DNA from: Verrucomicrobiota bacterium
GTDB taxonomy: Bacteria > Verrucomicrobiota > Verrucomicrobiia > Limisphaerales > UBA9464
NCBI GenBank assembly: GCA_017302195.1
Contig: JAFLEG010000318.1
Location: 1 to 5,908, forward strand
Reading direction: 5' to 3'
DNA length: 5,908 nt
Under the pieces are notes generated by a model. That model saw only the letters and a program-made list of their open reading frames with translations. It did no database searches and was not told where the DNA came from. Position numbers and translations under genes: made by a program. Within the stretch, counting starts at the first letter, position 1. Each line of letters opens with the position of its first letter. Positions 1 through 5,908 of this stretch are shown piece after piece.

Positions 1-2
1 GC

Positions 3-1043
3 GACAGCCGGGCGCGACAGCCGGTGCTGCTCCTGCTCACCGATGGACAGATCGGCAACGAACAGGCCGTCACCGAGGCACTGGGCGGCCATCCCGGACT
101 GGTGGTCCACACCTTCGGCGTGGATACCGTGGTGAACGATGCCCTGCTCCAGGGGATCGCCCGACGGCAGCGCGGCCGCTGCGTGCTGCTGCGTCCCGAT
201 GAGGACGTCCCGGCCGCGCTCAGCCGGCTGGGAGTGTTGCTGGCCAATCCGGTGGTGACCGGCATCGAGCTGCCGCCTGCCTGGGAGTCGGCCGATGGTC
301 CCCTGCCGGACCTCTACGAGGGACAGTCCGCCACCTGCCTGGTTCGCGGACCGGCGGATGGGACGCTTCCCCTGCAGGGGCTCGGGCCGGAGGGCGCGGC
401 CATCGTCCTTCCCTCGGTGAACTTCCATCCGGTCGAGGGTCCGGCCGTGCCGCTGCTCTGGGCCCGGCGACGCCTGCTCGATCTGGAACGGCAGAACCAG
501 GCGGCACCCTGCGTATCCCTGTCCAAGGAGTTCAACCTCCTGTGCCGATTCACCGCGTTCATTGCCTGGGATGAACAGCAGCACGTGGCCGTGGCGCAGC
601 AGCATCTCCAACAGCCGGCGCTCGCTCCTGCAGGATGGAACGGGGCGAATCCGTCCGATCTGCCCTGCAGCAGCTTCTTCGAGTACTTCAGGTCACCTGT
701 CAGCCCTTCCTTCGCCTCCAGGAAACCATCGTCGGCCATGGGCCTCAGCAGTGACGAGGACGGGACCGCTCCGGCGGACTGGTCGTGGGAACCGCTGTTC
801 CAACTGCCCGGCGGGGACGCTTTGCAGCAACTCATCCGCCAATGGATTTCCTCCGAAAACCTGGCGGGGAACTGGGACGCCGGGGAACGCCTGTCTCTCC
901 TGGTACAGGCGGTGGTCGGCGAGCATCCCCACAATCCGGTGCGCCAGTTGCTGACCCTGGTCCAACGCCTGCCCGACCTCCTCGGGGCCGGCACCCGATG
1001 GACTTCGAAACTGGACGCCCTCCGCCGCCAGGAGCGGTGGTGA
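3..1043 (+). CDS. VIT/VWA-type von Willebrand factor A domain protein, C-terminal part (5' end outside window)
   Basis: The reading frame is open from the first bases to a TGA at 1041-1043, giving 346 visible residues. The GTG at 24 falls inside a VWA beta strand (PVLLLLTDGQIGNE), so it is not the start and the true start lies upstream. T13-D14-G15 is the last MIDAS element; the DxSxS part would lie before the window. The rest of the VWA fold follows (VVHTFGVD, then IARRQRGRCVLL) to about residue 85. The later blocks LLWARRRLLDLE (about 151-162) and LSKEFNLLCRFTAFIAWDE (173-191), followed by QQPALAPAGW, are typical of the region after the VWA domain in bacterial proteins with an N-terminal VIT domain. 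A Ser/Pro-rich linker (about 215-255) leads to a helical tail. VWA domains bind protein partners through a metal ion; partner, location and role are unknown here. The visible part shows no membrane segment. It converges with rsuA. Confidence 0.85.
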   Translation, partial: DSRARQPVLLLLTDGQIGNEQAVTEALGGHPGLVVHTFGVDTVVNDALLQGIARRQRGRCVLLRPDEDVPAALSRLGVLLANPVVTGIELPPAWESADGPLPDLYEGQSATCLVRGPADGTLPLQGLGPEGAAIVLPSVNFHPVEGPAVPLLWARRRLLDLERQNQAAPCVSLSKEFNLLCRFTAFIAWDEQQHVAVAQQHLQQPALAPAGWNGANPSDLPCSSFFEYFRSPVSPSFASRKPSSAMGLSSDEDGTAPADWSWEPLFQLPGGDALQQLIRQWISSENLAGNWDAGERLSLLVQAVVGEHPHNPVRQLLTLVQRLPDLLGAGTRWTSKLDALRRQERW

Positions 1044-1281
1044 CCATCCCGGCCGGAATTTCATCACTCAACGCGCATCGTTCATGCGTTCCCCAGGGTG
1101 GGGCGAGTTGTAACGAGCTGTACGCGTCGCGGCGAATTGAGGTGGTGGCGACTCCGCGCGCGCACGGCTCGGCAGGAGCTTCGCCCTACCGGGGTTGGGT
1201 CTTCGTCGCGTCGTCCCGGGAATCTGAGAGGCGCGCTCGCCGTGGGCCGATGCCTTGGGTCCCGCTGATCGGTCGCCGGTG
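1044..1281. other. Intergenic region between converging VWA and rsuA genes
   Basis: These 238 bp separate two converging genes. I find no convincing short gene. Two small hairpins follow the VWA stop: CGCAT/ATGCG with a 5-base loop (1074-1088) and CCCC/GGGG with a 5-base loop (1091-1103). Neither is followed by a T tract. Just past the rsuA stop there is a weak CCGAT/ATCGG pair (1247-1251 with 1268-1272) with a 16-base loop. Intrinsic terminators are therefore not evident for either gene. The central part is treated as a possible dispersed repeat in a separate entry. Confidence 0.6.
1135..1193. repeat. Possible dispersed intergenic repeat unit
   Basis: The segment reads roughly GAATTGAGGTGGTGGCGACT, a run of CGCGCGCGCAC, then GGCTCGGCAGGAGCTTCGCC and CTACC. 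It has no coding potential that I can support. The GGCAGGAGCTTCGCC part can fold weakly (GGC/GCC with GU pairs). My impression is that phrases of the type 'GGCAGGAGC(C/T)TCGCCCTACC' recur between genes in some verrucomicrobial genomes. This is from memory and has not been checked. Only one copy is present in this window, so repeat status cannot be shown from the sequence here and the boundaries are approximate. Confidence 0.25.
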
Positions 1282-1977
1282 CTACGGGAAAAAGCCCGGG
1301 CACCATTCGCCCTCGGCGAGGGCGCCCAGTTCAAACGGCCCGAAGCGGGTCCGGTGGAGACGCACGACGTGCGCTCCCTGGCTGGCGAACATGCGCTTCA
1401 CCTGATGGTAGCGGCCCTCCGTGATCTCGATCCGGGCTTCGCGCGCGGACAGGATTTCGAGGCGCGCGGGCAGGCAGGGCGCGGATTCGCCATCCAGACG
1501 CAGGGTTCCCGAGGCAAAGCGCTCCACGCAGGCGGGGTCCAGATCGGCGTCCACCGTCACCTCGTAGAGCTTGGGCACATGATGCCGGGGCGAGGTCCAG
1601 CGATGGATCCAGTCCCCGATGTCGGTGAGCACCAGCAACCCGGTGGCGTCCTTGTCCAGGCGTCCGACCGATTGGACGGGCGGATTGCGCCGGCTCCAGC
1701 GTTCCGGAAGCAGGTCATAAACCCGCCGCCCCTCGCCCTCGTCGTGCGAACAGACCACGGCCGCCGGCTTGTGAAACAGCGCCAGGATCCCGCCGGGGAA
1801 TTCCACAGGGGCTCCATCCACCCGGACCGTGGCCACCGCAACCCGGCGGGACGGATCGGCCACCGACTGGCCATCCACCGTCACCCGTCCGGCGCGGAGC
1901 CAGTGACGGGCCTCACTGCGGGAGCAGAAGCCAAACCGCGAAAGCAACTGGTCCAGCCGCAGGAGGGAATCAGGCAT
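1282..1977 (-). CDS. rsuA: 16S rRNA pseudouridine synthase, RsuA family
   Basis: The predicted protein is 231 aa, the same length as E. coli RsuA, which converts U516 of 16S rRNA to pseudouridine during assembly of the small subunit. An N-terminal S4 RNA-binding domain (about 6-55: RLDQLLSRFGFCSRSEARHW, then GRVTVDG) is followed by the pseudouridine synthase domain. The catalytic motif GRLDKDATGLLVLT (105-118) places the nucleophilic Asp at D108. TSPRHHVPKLYEV (128-140) and EGRYHQVKRMFASQGAHVV (187-205) are close to the E. coli blocks, which favours RsuA over RluB, RluE or RluF. The ATG at 1977 puts the S4 domain at the usual distance from the N-terminus. I see no clear Shine-Dalgarno sequence before it. 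It begins 24 bp after the pit stop and is probably co-transcribed with that gene. Acts in the cytoplasm. Specificity for U516 is inferred by homology. Confidence 0.92.
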   Translation of the reverse strand: MPDSLLRLDQLLSRFGFCSRSEARHWLRAGRVTVDGQSVADPSRRVAVATVRVDGAPVEFPGGILALFHKPAAVVCSHDEGEGRRVYDLLPERWSRRNPPVQSVGRLDKDATGLLVLTDIGDWIHRWTSPRHHVPKLYEVTVDADLDPACVERFASGTLRLDGESAPCLPARLEILSAREARIEITEGRYHQVKRMFASQGAHVVRLHRTRFGPFELGALAEGEWCPGFFP

Positions 1978-2001
1978 TCGATGCCACGGAAGTCCAAGCC
2001 C

Positions 2002-3081
2002 CTACATCGTCAGGCGCCGGATCAGATACCCCAGCCCGGCGGTCAGCGGCAGGGTGAGCACCCAGGCCCAGAGAATCCGCTCCACCACCCCCAGCTTCAG
2101 GGCGCTGAACCGCTTGGCACAGCCCACGCCCATGATGCTGGTGGTGATGGCGTGGGTGGTGGACACCGGCATGCCGTAATGGGCGGCGACCATCAGGACG
2201 GTGGCGCCCGCCGATTCGGCGGCGAATCCGTTCACCGGCTGCAGCTTCACCATCTTGTGTCCCATGGTCTTGATGATGCGCCAGCCGCCCGCCGCGGTGC
2301 CGGCGGCCATGGTGAGGGCGCAGATCACCTTGATCCAAGCGGCGATGCCCTCCTTGCCGCCGGCCCCGGTGGTCATCGGATGGCGCAGAAAGGAGAGCCA
2401 GTCCGGCACGTCGTGGAGGGTGCCATCCTTCATGGCCGCGACCAGCGCCAGCGCGATGATTCCCATGGTCTTCTGGGCGTCATTGGAGCCGTGGGCGAAC
2501 CCCATGTAGCCGGCGCTGACCAACTGCGCCTTGCCAAAGACGGTGTTCACCGTGTGCGGACGCCAGGAGCGCAGCAGGAAATACAGCAGGCTCATGATGG
2601 CCAGCCCCAGGAGAAACCCGGCCAGCGGCGAGCTGACCATCGGGATGACCACCTTGTAGAGCAGTCCGTCGTTCTTGTACCAGGGGCCGTCCTTGACCCG
2701 GGACCAGATCAACGCCGACCAGTTGCCGTTGGCCGACGCCAGCGTCGCCCCACAGAGGCCGCCCACCAGGGCGTGGCTGGAGCTGCTTGGCAGCCCGAAC
2801 CACCAGGTGATCAGGTTCCAGATGATCCCGCCCAGCAGCGCACAGATGATGGTGGCGCTGGAGACGAAGGCGGAATCCACCAGTCCCGAGGAGACGGTCT
2901 TGGCCACCGCGTTGCCCGCGAGGGCCCCGACCAGATTGGTGGTGGCGGCCAGCAGCACCGCCATGCGCGGGGTCAGGACCTTGGTGGAGACGACCGTGGC
3001 AATCGAGTTGGCCGTGTCGTGAAAGCCGTTGATGTACTCGAAAACGAGGGCCACCAGGATGACGGTGAACAGCAGCGTCAT
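2002..3081 (-). CDS. pit: PiT-family inorganic phosphate transporter
   Basis: This 359-aa polytopic inner-membrane protein belongs to the PiT family, low-affinity carriers that take up phosphate, or metal-phosphate complexes, with a coupling ion. Both inverted-repeat signatures are visible: NGFHDTANSIATVVSTK (18-34) in the N-terminal half and AHGSNDAQKTMGII (196-209) in the C-terminal half. Supporting blocks are FGLPSSSSHALVGG (95-108) and YGMPVSTTHAITTSIMG (302-318). About ten hydrophobic segments can be seen. It is shorter than E. coli PitA (about 500 aa) and close to the compact Pit form that lacks a long central loop. The ATG at 3081 is preceded by GAGG (3092-3089) with a 7-base spacer; this site overlaps the stop codon of the DUF47 gene 9 bp upstream, which suggests translational coupling. 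The coupling ion (H+ or Na+) cannot be told from the sequence. Confidence 0.95.
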   Translation of the reverse strand: MTLLFTVILVALVFEYINGFHDTANSIATVVSTKVLTPRMAVLLAATTNLVGALAGNAVAKTVSSGLVDSAFVSSATIICALLGGIIWNLITWWFGLPSSSSHALVGGLCGATLASANGNWSALIWSRVKDGPWYKNDGLLYKVVIPMVSSPLAGFLLGLAIMSLLYFLLRSWRPHTVNTVFGKAQLVSAGYMGFAHGSNDAQKTMGIIALALVAAMKDGTLHDVPDWLSFLRHPMTTGAGGKEGIAAWIKVICALTMAAGTAAGGWRIIKTMGHKMVKLQPVNGFAAESAGATVLMVAAHYGMPVSTTHAITTSIMGVGCAKRFSALKLGVVERILWAWVLTLPLTAGLGYLIRRLTM

Positions 3082-3088
3082 GATGGGG

Positions 3089-3092
3089 CCTC
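3089..3092 (-). promoter_or_regulatory. Ribosome binding site of pit, overlapping the upstream stop codon
   Basis: GAGG on the minus strand lies 7 bases before the pit ATG and shares bases with the TGA of the DUF47 gene (3093-3091). The arrangement fits coupled translation of the two genes and supports the ATG at 3081 as the pit start. Confidence 0.55.
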
Positions 3093-3723
3093 AGGAGTTT
3101 TTCAGGACGATGTAGTAGATCACGTTCCCGGCGTCCCGACACCGGTCAATCACCTTCTCCAGGAGGTCGTAGAGATCCTTCTGCACCACGACGGACACCG
3201 CATCGAACTTCCCGGAATACAGCCCGCGCAGCAACTCCACCATGAGCTTGTCGGCCTCGCCCTCCAGATACTGCAGGCGGTCGTTCTGTTCCTTGACCTC
3301 CTCCAGTCCCGGACTGCTCCGCAGGCGGCGGGTCATTTCCAGGACGGTCTGCGTGGCCTCGTCGAGCAACTGCAGTTGGCGGGAGAAATCGCAGCCGTCC
3401 AGACGTCCGGGCGCCAGCAGGTACCGCTCGCAGAATTTCTCGAGGGTCTTGGGGATCTTGTAGAGCGCGGTGCTGAGCGCCTCGATGTCCTCCCGCTCCA
3501 GCGGCGTGACGAAGGTGTGGGTCACCAGGGTGCGGATCTCCTCGGTGATGCGCTTGTCCTTCTTGCGCAGGAGCGCGAAGTCATCCAGGGATGCCGCCCC
3601 CTTCCCCGGGGTTTCCAGGGCGGCCTTGACCAGCGCGACGCTTTCCCGGGCTTCCGCAGCGGATTTTTCCAGCAGGTTGAAGAACTGGTCGTCGCGGCCG
3701 AGCAGCCGCTGCAAGGAGAACAT
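3091..3723 (-). CDS. DUF47/PhoU-like PiT accessory protein
   Basis: This is a 210-aa, almost entirely alpha-helical, charged cytoplasmic protein with no membrane segment. It matches the DUF47 family (PhoU-like). The N-terminus FFNLLEKSAAEARES (14-28), HTFVTPLEREDIEALSTAL (69-87), LEGEADKL (153-160) and KDLYDLLEKVIDRCRDAGNV (182-201) are the conserved blocks, and length is normal for the family. DUF47 genes are commonly found directly upstream of PiT transporters (for example ykaA-pit in Bacillus subtilis), and are thought to modulate transport by contact with the carrier; that role is inferred here. The gene is the first of the cluster with pit and rsuA, 9 bp ahead of pit. The ATG at 3723 gives the canonical N-terminus, although no strong Shine-Dalgarno sequence precedes it. 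It should not be confused with PhoU proper, which partners the Pst/PhoR system. Confidence 0.92.
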   Translation of the reverse strand: MFSLQRLLGRDDQFFNLLEKSAAEARESVALVKAALETPGKGAASLDDFALLRKKDKRITEEIRTLVTHTFVTPLEREDIEALSTALYKIPKTLEKFCERYLLAPGRLDGCDFSRQLQLLDEATQTVLEMTRRLRSSPGLEEVKEQNDRLQYLEGEADKLMVELLRGLYSGKFDAVSVVVQKDLYDLLEKVIDRCRDAGNVIYYIVLKNS

Positions 3724-3761
3724 GGCGCGGCTTTGGTAGCCAAAAGGCGACAGGCTGGCTT

Positions 3762-3779
3762 GTTAAAAATTGGTGACAA
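3762..3779 (-). promoter_or_regulatory. Pho-box-like direct repeat in the divergent intergenic region
   Basis: On the minus strand, 39 bases before the DUF47 start codon, two 7-base half-sites are spaced by 4 bases: TTGTCAC (3779-3773) and TTTTAAC (3768-3762). They agree with each other at 5 of 7 positions. The 11-base period and the first half-site resemble the PhoB half-site CTGTCAT/C; the second half-site is a weak match. The site lies in the only AT-rich island of the area (about 3760-3781) and upstream of a phosphate transport operon, where a promoter is expected. No good -10/-35 pair could be fixed with confidence. The core TGTC(A/G)CC also occurs at 3752-3746 on the minus strand and 3797-3803 on the plus strand. 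A chance match cannot be excluded. Confidence 0.3.
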
Positions 3780-3839
3780 ATCGGAGGCCAACCGGGTGTC
3801 GCCTTGACCCCGTGACCCCGGCATCCTCGCGGCCATCGG

Positions 3840-4805
3840 ATGCGCCTGACCGTCTTTTCCGACATCCATTTCGCAGGCCCGGAGGAGCGGCAACGCCGGG
3901 GATTCGAGTCCCGGGTGATCCGGAATCCCGCGCTCCGCCTGCTGGCCCGCGGGTGGCGCGACTGGCTCTGGCTCCGGGATCCGCTCGAGCACGGACACCG
4001 GCTGGACCAGCTCATCGGGGCCAATCCGGATCCCGACCTGGTGGTGGCCAACGGGGATTTCACCGTGGATACGGCCTTCGTCGGGGTCAGCGACGACGCG
4101 GCGCTCGCCAGCGCCTCCGAAGCCCTGGACCGCCTGCGCACCGCCTACGGGGACCGCCTGCTGGCCACCATCGGCGACCACGAACTCGGCAAGACCAGTC
4201 TGTTCGGTGGGGCCGGAGGGCTCCGGCTGGAAAGCTGGCACCGGTGTGGATCGGCGCTGGGCCTGGAACCGGTCTGGCGCCGGGATTTCGGCCCCTGGTC
4301 CCTGATCGGAATCGCCTCCACCCCGGTGGCCTTCCCGGTCTATGAGCCGGACTCCAGCGCCGGGGAACGCCCGGCGTGGACGGCCATCGGAACCGATCTT
4401 ATGACCCAACTGGAGACCCTCCTGGACGATCTGGGTCCGACGCGCCGGTGGCTGCTCTTTGTCCATGATCCCAGCGCGCTGCCGTTCCTCCGAAGGCTGC
4501 CCGCACTGGAACGGCGTCTGCCCCAACTGGGACTCACCGTGGTCGGGCATCTCCACACGCCCTCAATCTTTGCCCTGGCAAACCGGCTGGCTGGACTGCC
4601 CGAGATCGGCTGGCTGGGCAACACCGTACGCCGCCACTCTGCGGCCCTGCGGGAGGCACGGGTCTGGCGGGAGTTCCACACCGTCCTCTGTCCCTCACCC
4701 ACGGGGATCCAACTGCTCAAGGACGGCGGCTGGCTGGACCTGGACCTCGACCCCGAAGGACGGGATCCGGTCCGGGTGTTCCGAAGACACCTGCCCTGGA
4801 CTTGA
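3840..4805 (+). CDS. Calcineurin-like metallophosphoesterase
   Basis: The 321-aa protein carries the motifs of the two-metal calcineurin-like phosphoesterase fold in order: SDIH (7-10, D8 and H10), NGD (71-73), GDHE (112-115), FVHDP (207-211, H209) and VVGHLHTPS (234-242, H237 and H239). The third motif is normally GNH(D/E); here the metal-contacting Asn is Asp (D113). There is no signal peptide or membrane segment, so a cytoplasmic enzyme is likely. The family hydrolyses phosphomonoesters or phosphodiesters ranging from nucleotides to UDP-sugars and DNA; the substrate cannot be named. The ATG at 3840 puts the first metal motif at residue 8, as expected; no clear Shine-Dalgarno sequence precedes it. 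The gene diverges from the DUF47-pit-rsuA cluster (116 bp between start codons) and converges with the secretin gene (9 bp between stops). Confidence 0.85.
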   Translation: MRLTVFSDIHFAGPEERQRRGFESRVIRNPALRLLARGWRDWLWLRDPLEHGHRLDQLIGANPDPDLVVANGDFTVDTAFVGVSDDAALASASEALDRLRTAYGDRLLATIGDHELGKTSLFGGAGGLRLESWHRCGSALGLEPVWRRDFGPWSLIGIASTPVAFPVYEPDSSAGERPAWTAIGTDLMTQLETLLDDLGPTRRWLLFVHDPSALPFLRRLPALERRLPQLGLTVVGHLHTPSIFALANRLAGLPEIGWLGNTVRRHSAALREARVWREFHTVLCPSPTGIQLLKDGGWLDLDLDPEGRDPVRVFRRHLPWT

Positions 4806-4830
4806 CCGCAACCCTCACTCGGCGGTCGGC
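4801..4830. terminator. Weak inverted repeat across the two converging stop codons
   Basis: GACCGC (4804-4809) and GCGGTC (4822-4827) form a perfect 6-bp stem with a 12-base loop; two GU pairs could extend it in the + strand transcript. It overlaps the phosphoesterase stop codon, and the secretin stop codon sits in the loop. No T tract follows on either strand, so it is at best a weak shared terminator for the two converging genes, which have only 9 bp between them. Confidence 0.2.
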
Positions 4831-5908
4831 GAACCCTGCACGGTGGAATCGGTGGCCGGCGCCACGGGCGGTGCGGTGGACCGCCCCAGGGAGTCCAACT
4901 GGCGCTGCGCCTTGCGGTTCAGCTTGTCACGCTCGTTCTTGAAGTCGGCCTCCAGCATGCGGATCTGGGGCGAGTCCTCCTGAAACTCCTTGGTGATGTC
5001 CACAGCCGACTGCGAGGTGGGGAGCACGGTCGGACGCATCAAGATCATCAGCTCGGTCCGGGACTTGTCCACGGTGGTCGAGCGAAACAGGTTCCCCAGC
5101 AGCGGAATGTCCTTGAGCAGCGGCACCCCGGAATTGCCGGTGCCCTTGGAGGCCCGGATGTAGCCGCCGAGCAGCACCGATTCCTTGGACTGGATGGAGA
5201 TGGTGGAGTTGGCGGAACGCTTGTTGGTGACCGGGGCATTGGCCACCGACTCGATGCCGCCGTTGTTGGGGGCGATTTCCTCAATGGTCTGCTGCACCTC
5301 CATCACCACCAGGCCATCCGGAGTGATGTAGGGCAGAACGTCGAGCTGCACGCCGACGTTCTGGCGGTCGTAGAAGGTGCTGGTGCCCACCAGGCCGACG
5401 CCATTGTTGAACCCGCCCTGGACGAACGGCACCGTCTGGCCGGCAAAGAAGCTGGCCGGGGTGGCGTGCGAGGTGATGATGCGGGGACGCTGCAGGATGT
5501 TCACATTGCCGTCGGAGGCCAGGGCCTGGACGATGACATCAATGTCCTCGTTGAAGCGCAGCAGATAGTTGAGGCCGCCGCCGGTGGGAATGGTCGGGAA
5601 GATGTTGGTCAGCGAGCTGAACCCGTTGAGGTTGTCCATGGAACCGCCGCCGCCGACGGTGTCGTTGAACTGGCGGTAGCGCTGGCGGGCGCTCACGCCG
5701 TAGGAGAGTCCGGAGTTCAGCCCCACCTCCATGATGACGCCCTCGATCAGGACCTGGGCCAGGAGGGTGTCCACCTTCTCGATGATCTTCCGCAATTGGG
5801 CCATGTCCTTCTTGCTGGCATAGACGATCAGCGAGTTGGAGCGGGGATCCGGAGTGATGCTGGCCTCCTGGAGGAGGGGCTGGGCCGGATTCTGCTGGGC
5901 GCCGGCCC
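4815..5908 (-). CDS. GspD/PilQ-type secretin, C-terminal part (5' end outside window)
   Basis: The frame stays open to the right edge, giving 363 visible residues. The ATG at 5804 is internal because the sequence before it reads ITPDPRSNSLIVYASKKDMA (visible residues 17-36), the end of a secretin N-domain. The outer-membrane beta domain follows: AQVLIEGVIMEVG (about 50-62), ILQRPRIITSHATPASFFAG (137-156), VGVQLDVLPYITPDGLVV (184-201), SVLLGGYI (243-250), and the hallmark GVPLLKDIPLLGNLF (260-274), with ELMILMRPTVL (285-295). The last is very close to type II secretion GspD proteins. Secretins form the multimeric outer-membrane channel of type II secretion, type IV pilus or related systems; which one cannot be decided without neighbours. 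A tail of about 67 residues after the core is charged (EADFKNERDKLNRKAQRQ), then Pro/Thr/Ser-rich. It converges with the phosphoesterase gene. Confidence 0.93.
   Translation of the reverse strand, partial: AGAQQNPAQPLLQEASITPDPRSNSLIVYASKKDMAQLRKIIEKVDTLLAQVLIEGVIMEVGLNSGLSYGVSARQRYRQFNDTVGGGGSMDNLNGFSSLTNIFPTIPTGGGLNYLLRFNEDIDVIVQALASDGNVNILQRPRIITSHATPASFFAGQTVPFVQGGFNNGVGLVGTSTFYDRQNVGVQLDVLPYITPDGLVVMEVQQTIEEIAPNNGGIESVANAPVTNKRSANSTISIQSKESVLLGGYIRASKGTGNSGVPLLKDIPLLGNLFRSTTVDKSRTELMILMRPTVLPTSQSAVDITKEFQEDSPQIRMLEADFKNERDKLNRKAQRQLDSLGRSTAPPVAPATDSTVQGSPTAE

Noticed and set aside
24..26. GTG as the start of the VWA gene
   Set aside because: It lies inside the VWA beta strand just before the TDG motif, and the frame is open upstream to the window edge. 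The start must be outside.
314..994. A 226-aa minus-strand frame within the VWA gene
   Set aside because: It is antisense to well-conserved VWA-protein blocks and rich in Arg, Ser and Pro, as shadow frames in GC-rich DNA are. It has no domain of its own.
1070..1103. Two small hairpins after the VWA stop as an intrinsic terminator
   Set aside because: Stems are only 5 and 4 bp and no T tract follows. Such short GC stems are expected by chance here.
1245..1274. CCGAT/ATCGG inverted repeat as the rsuA terminator
   Set aside because: The stem is 5 bp with a 16-base loop and no T tract on the minus strand, so it is too weak to call.
1255..3807. An 850-aa + strand open reading frame
   Set aside because: It is exactly antisense and codon-aligned to rsuA, pit and the DUF47 gene, all of which have clear family motifs. 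Its product has shadow-frame composition and no recognisable domain.
3522..4556. A 344-aa minus-strand frame crossing the divergent intergenic region
   Set aside because: It overlaps the DUF47 gene out of frame and lies antisense to the phosphoesterase. It has no domain, its composition is that of a shadow frame, and it would run through the expected promoter region.
5802..5804. ATG as the start of the secretin gene
   Set aside because: The codons before it continue a typical secretin N-domain motif (DPRSNSLIVYAS), so the gene begins beyond the window.

Overview
The window is gene-dense, GC-rich DNA (mostly G/C at third codon positions) from a Gram-negative bacterium. The evidence for an outer membrane is the GspD-type secretin at the right edge. 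My best guess for the lineage is Verrucomicrobiota or another PVC-group bacterium. This rests on the general character of the proteins and of one intergenic segment, and it is inference, not proof. There are no RNA genes, CRISPR arrays, insertion sequences or recognisable phage genes.

Layout, left to right. (1) The 3' part of a VIT/VWA-type von Willebrand factor A protein on the + strand; its start lies before the window. (2) A 238-bp gap between two converging genes, without a recognisable gene, containing a segment that looks like a dispersed intergenic repeat. (3) A tight minus-strand cluster, in transcription order: a DUF47/PhoU-like protein, a PiT-family phosphate transporter and the 16S rRNA pseudouridine synthase RsuA, with gaps of 9 and 24 bp. 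(4) A 116-bp divergent intergenic region with an AT-rich island and a Pho-box-like direct repeat. (5) A calcineurin-like metallophosphoesterase on the + strand with a GDHE motif where GNH(D/E) is usual. (6) The C-terminal part of a type II secretion/type IV pilus-type secretin on the minus strand; its start lies beyond the right edge. Its stop codon is separated from that of the phosphoesterase by only 9 bp.

How the genes work together. DUF47 plus PiT is a well-known pair for low-affinity uptake of inorganic phosphate. RsuA appears to ride on the same transcript and probably has no functional link to phosphate. The divergent phosphoesterase could share regulation with the transporter operon through the common upstream region, but its substrate is unknown. 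The VWA protein and the secretin are cut by the window edges and belong to neighbouring loci. I see no clear evidence of a new multi-gene system. The points most worth checking are the possible Pho box, the altered metal-binding motif, the intergenic repeat and the charged C-terminal tail of the secretin.
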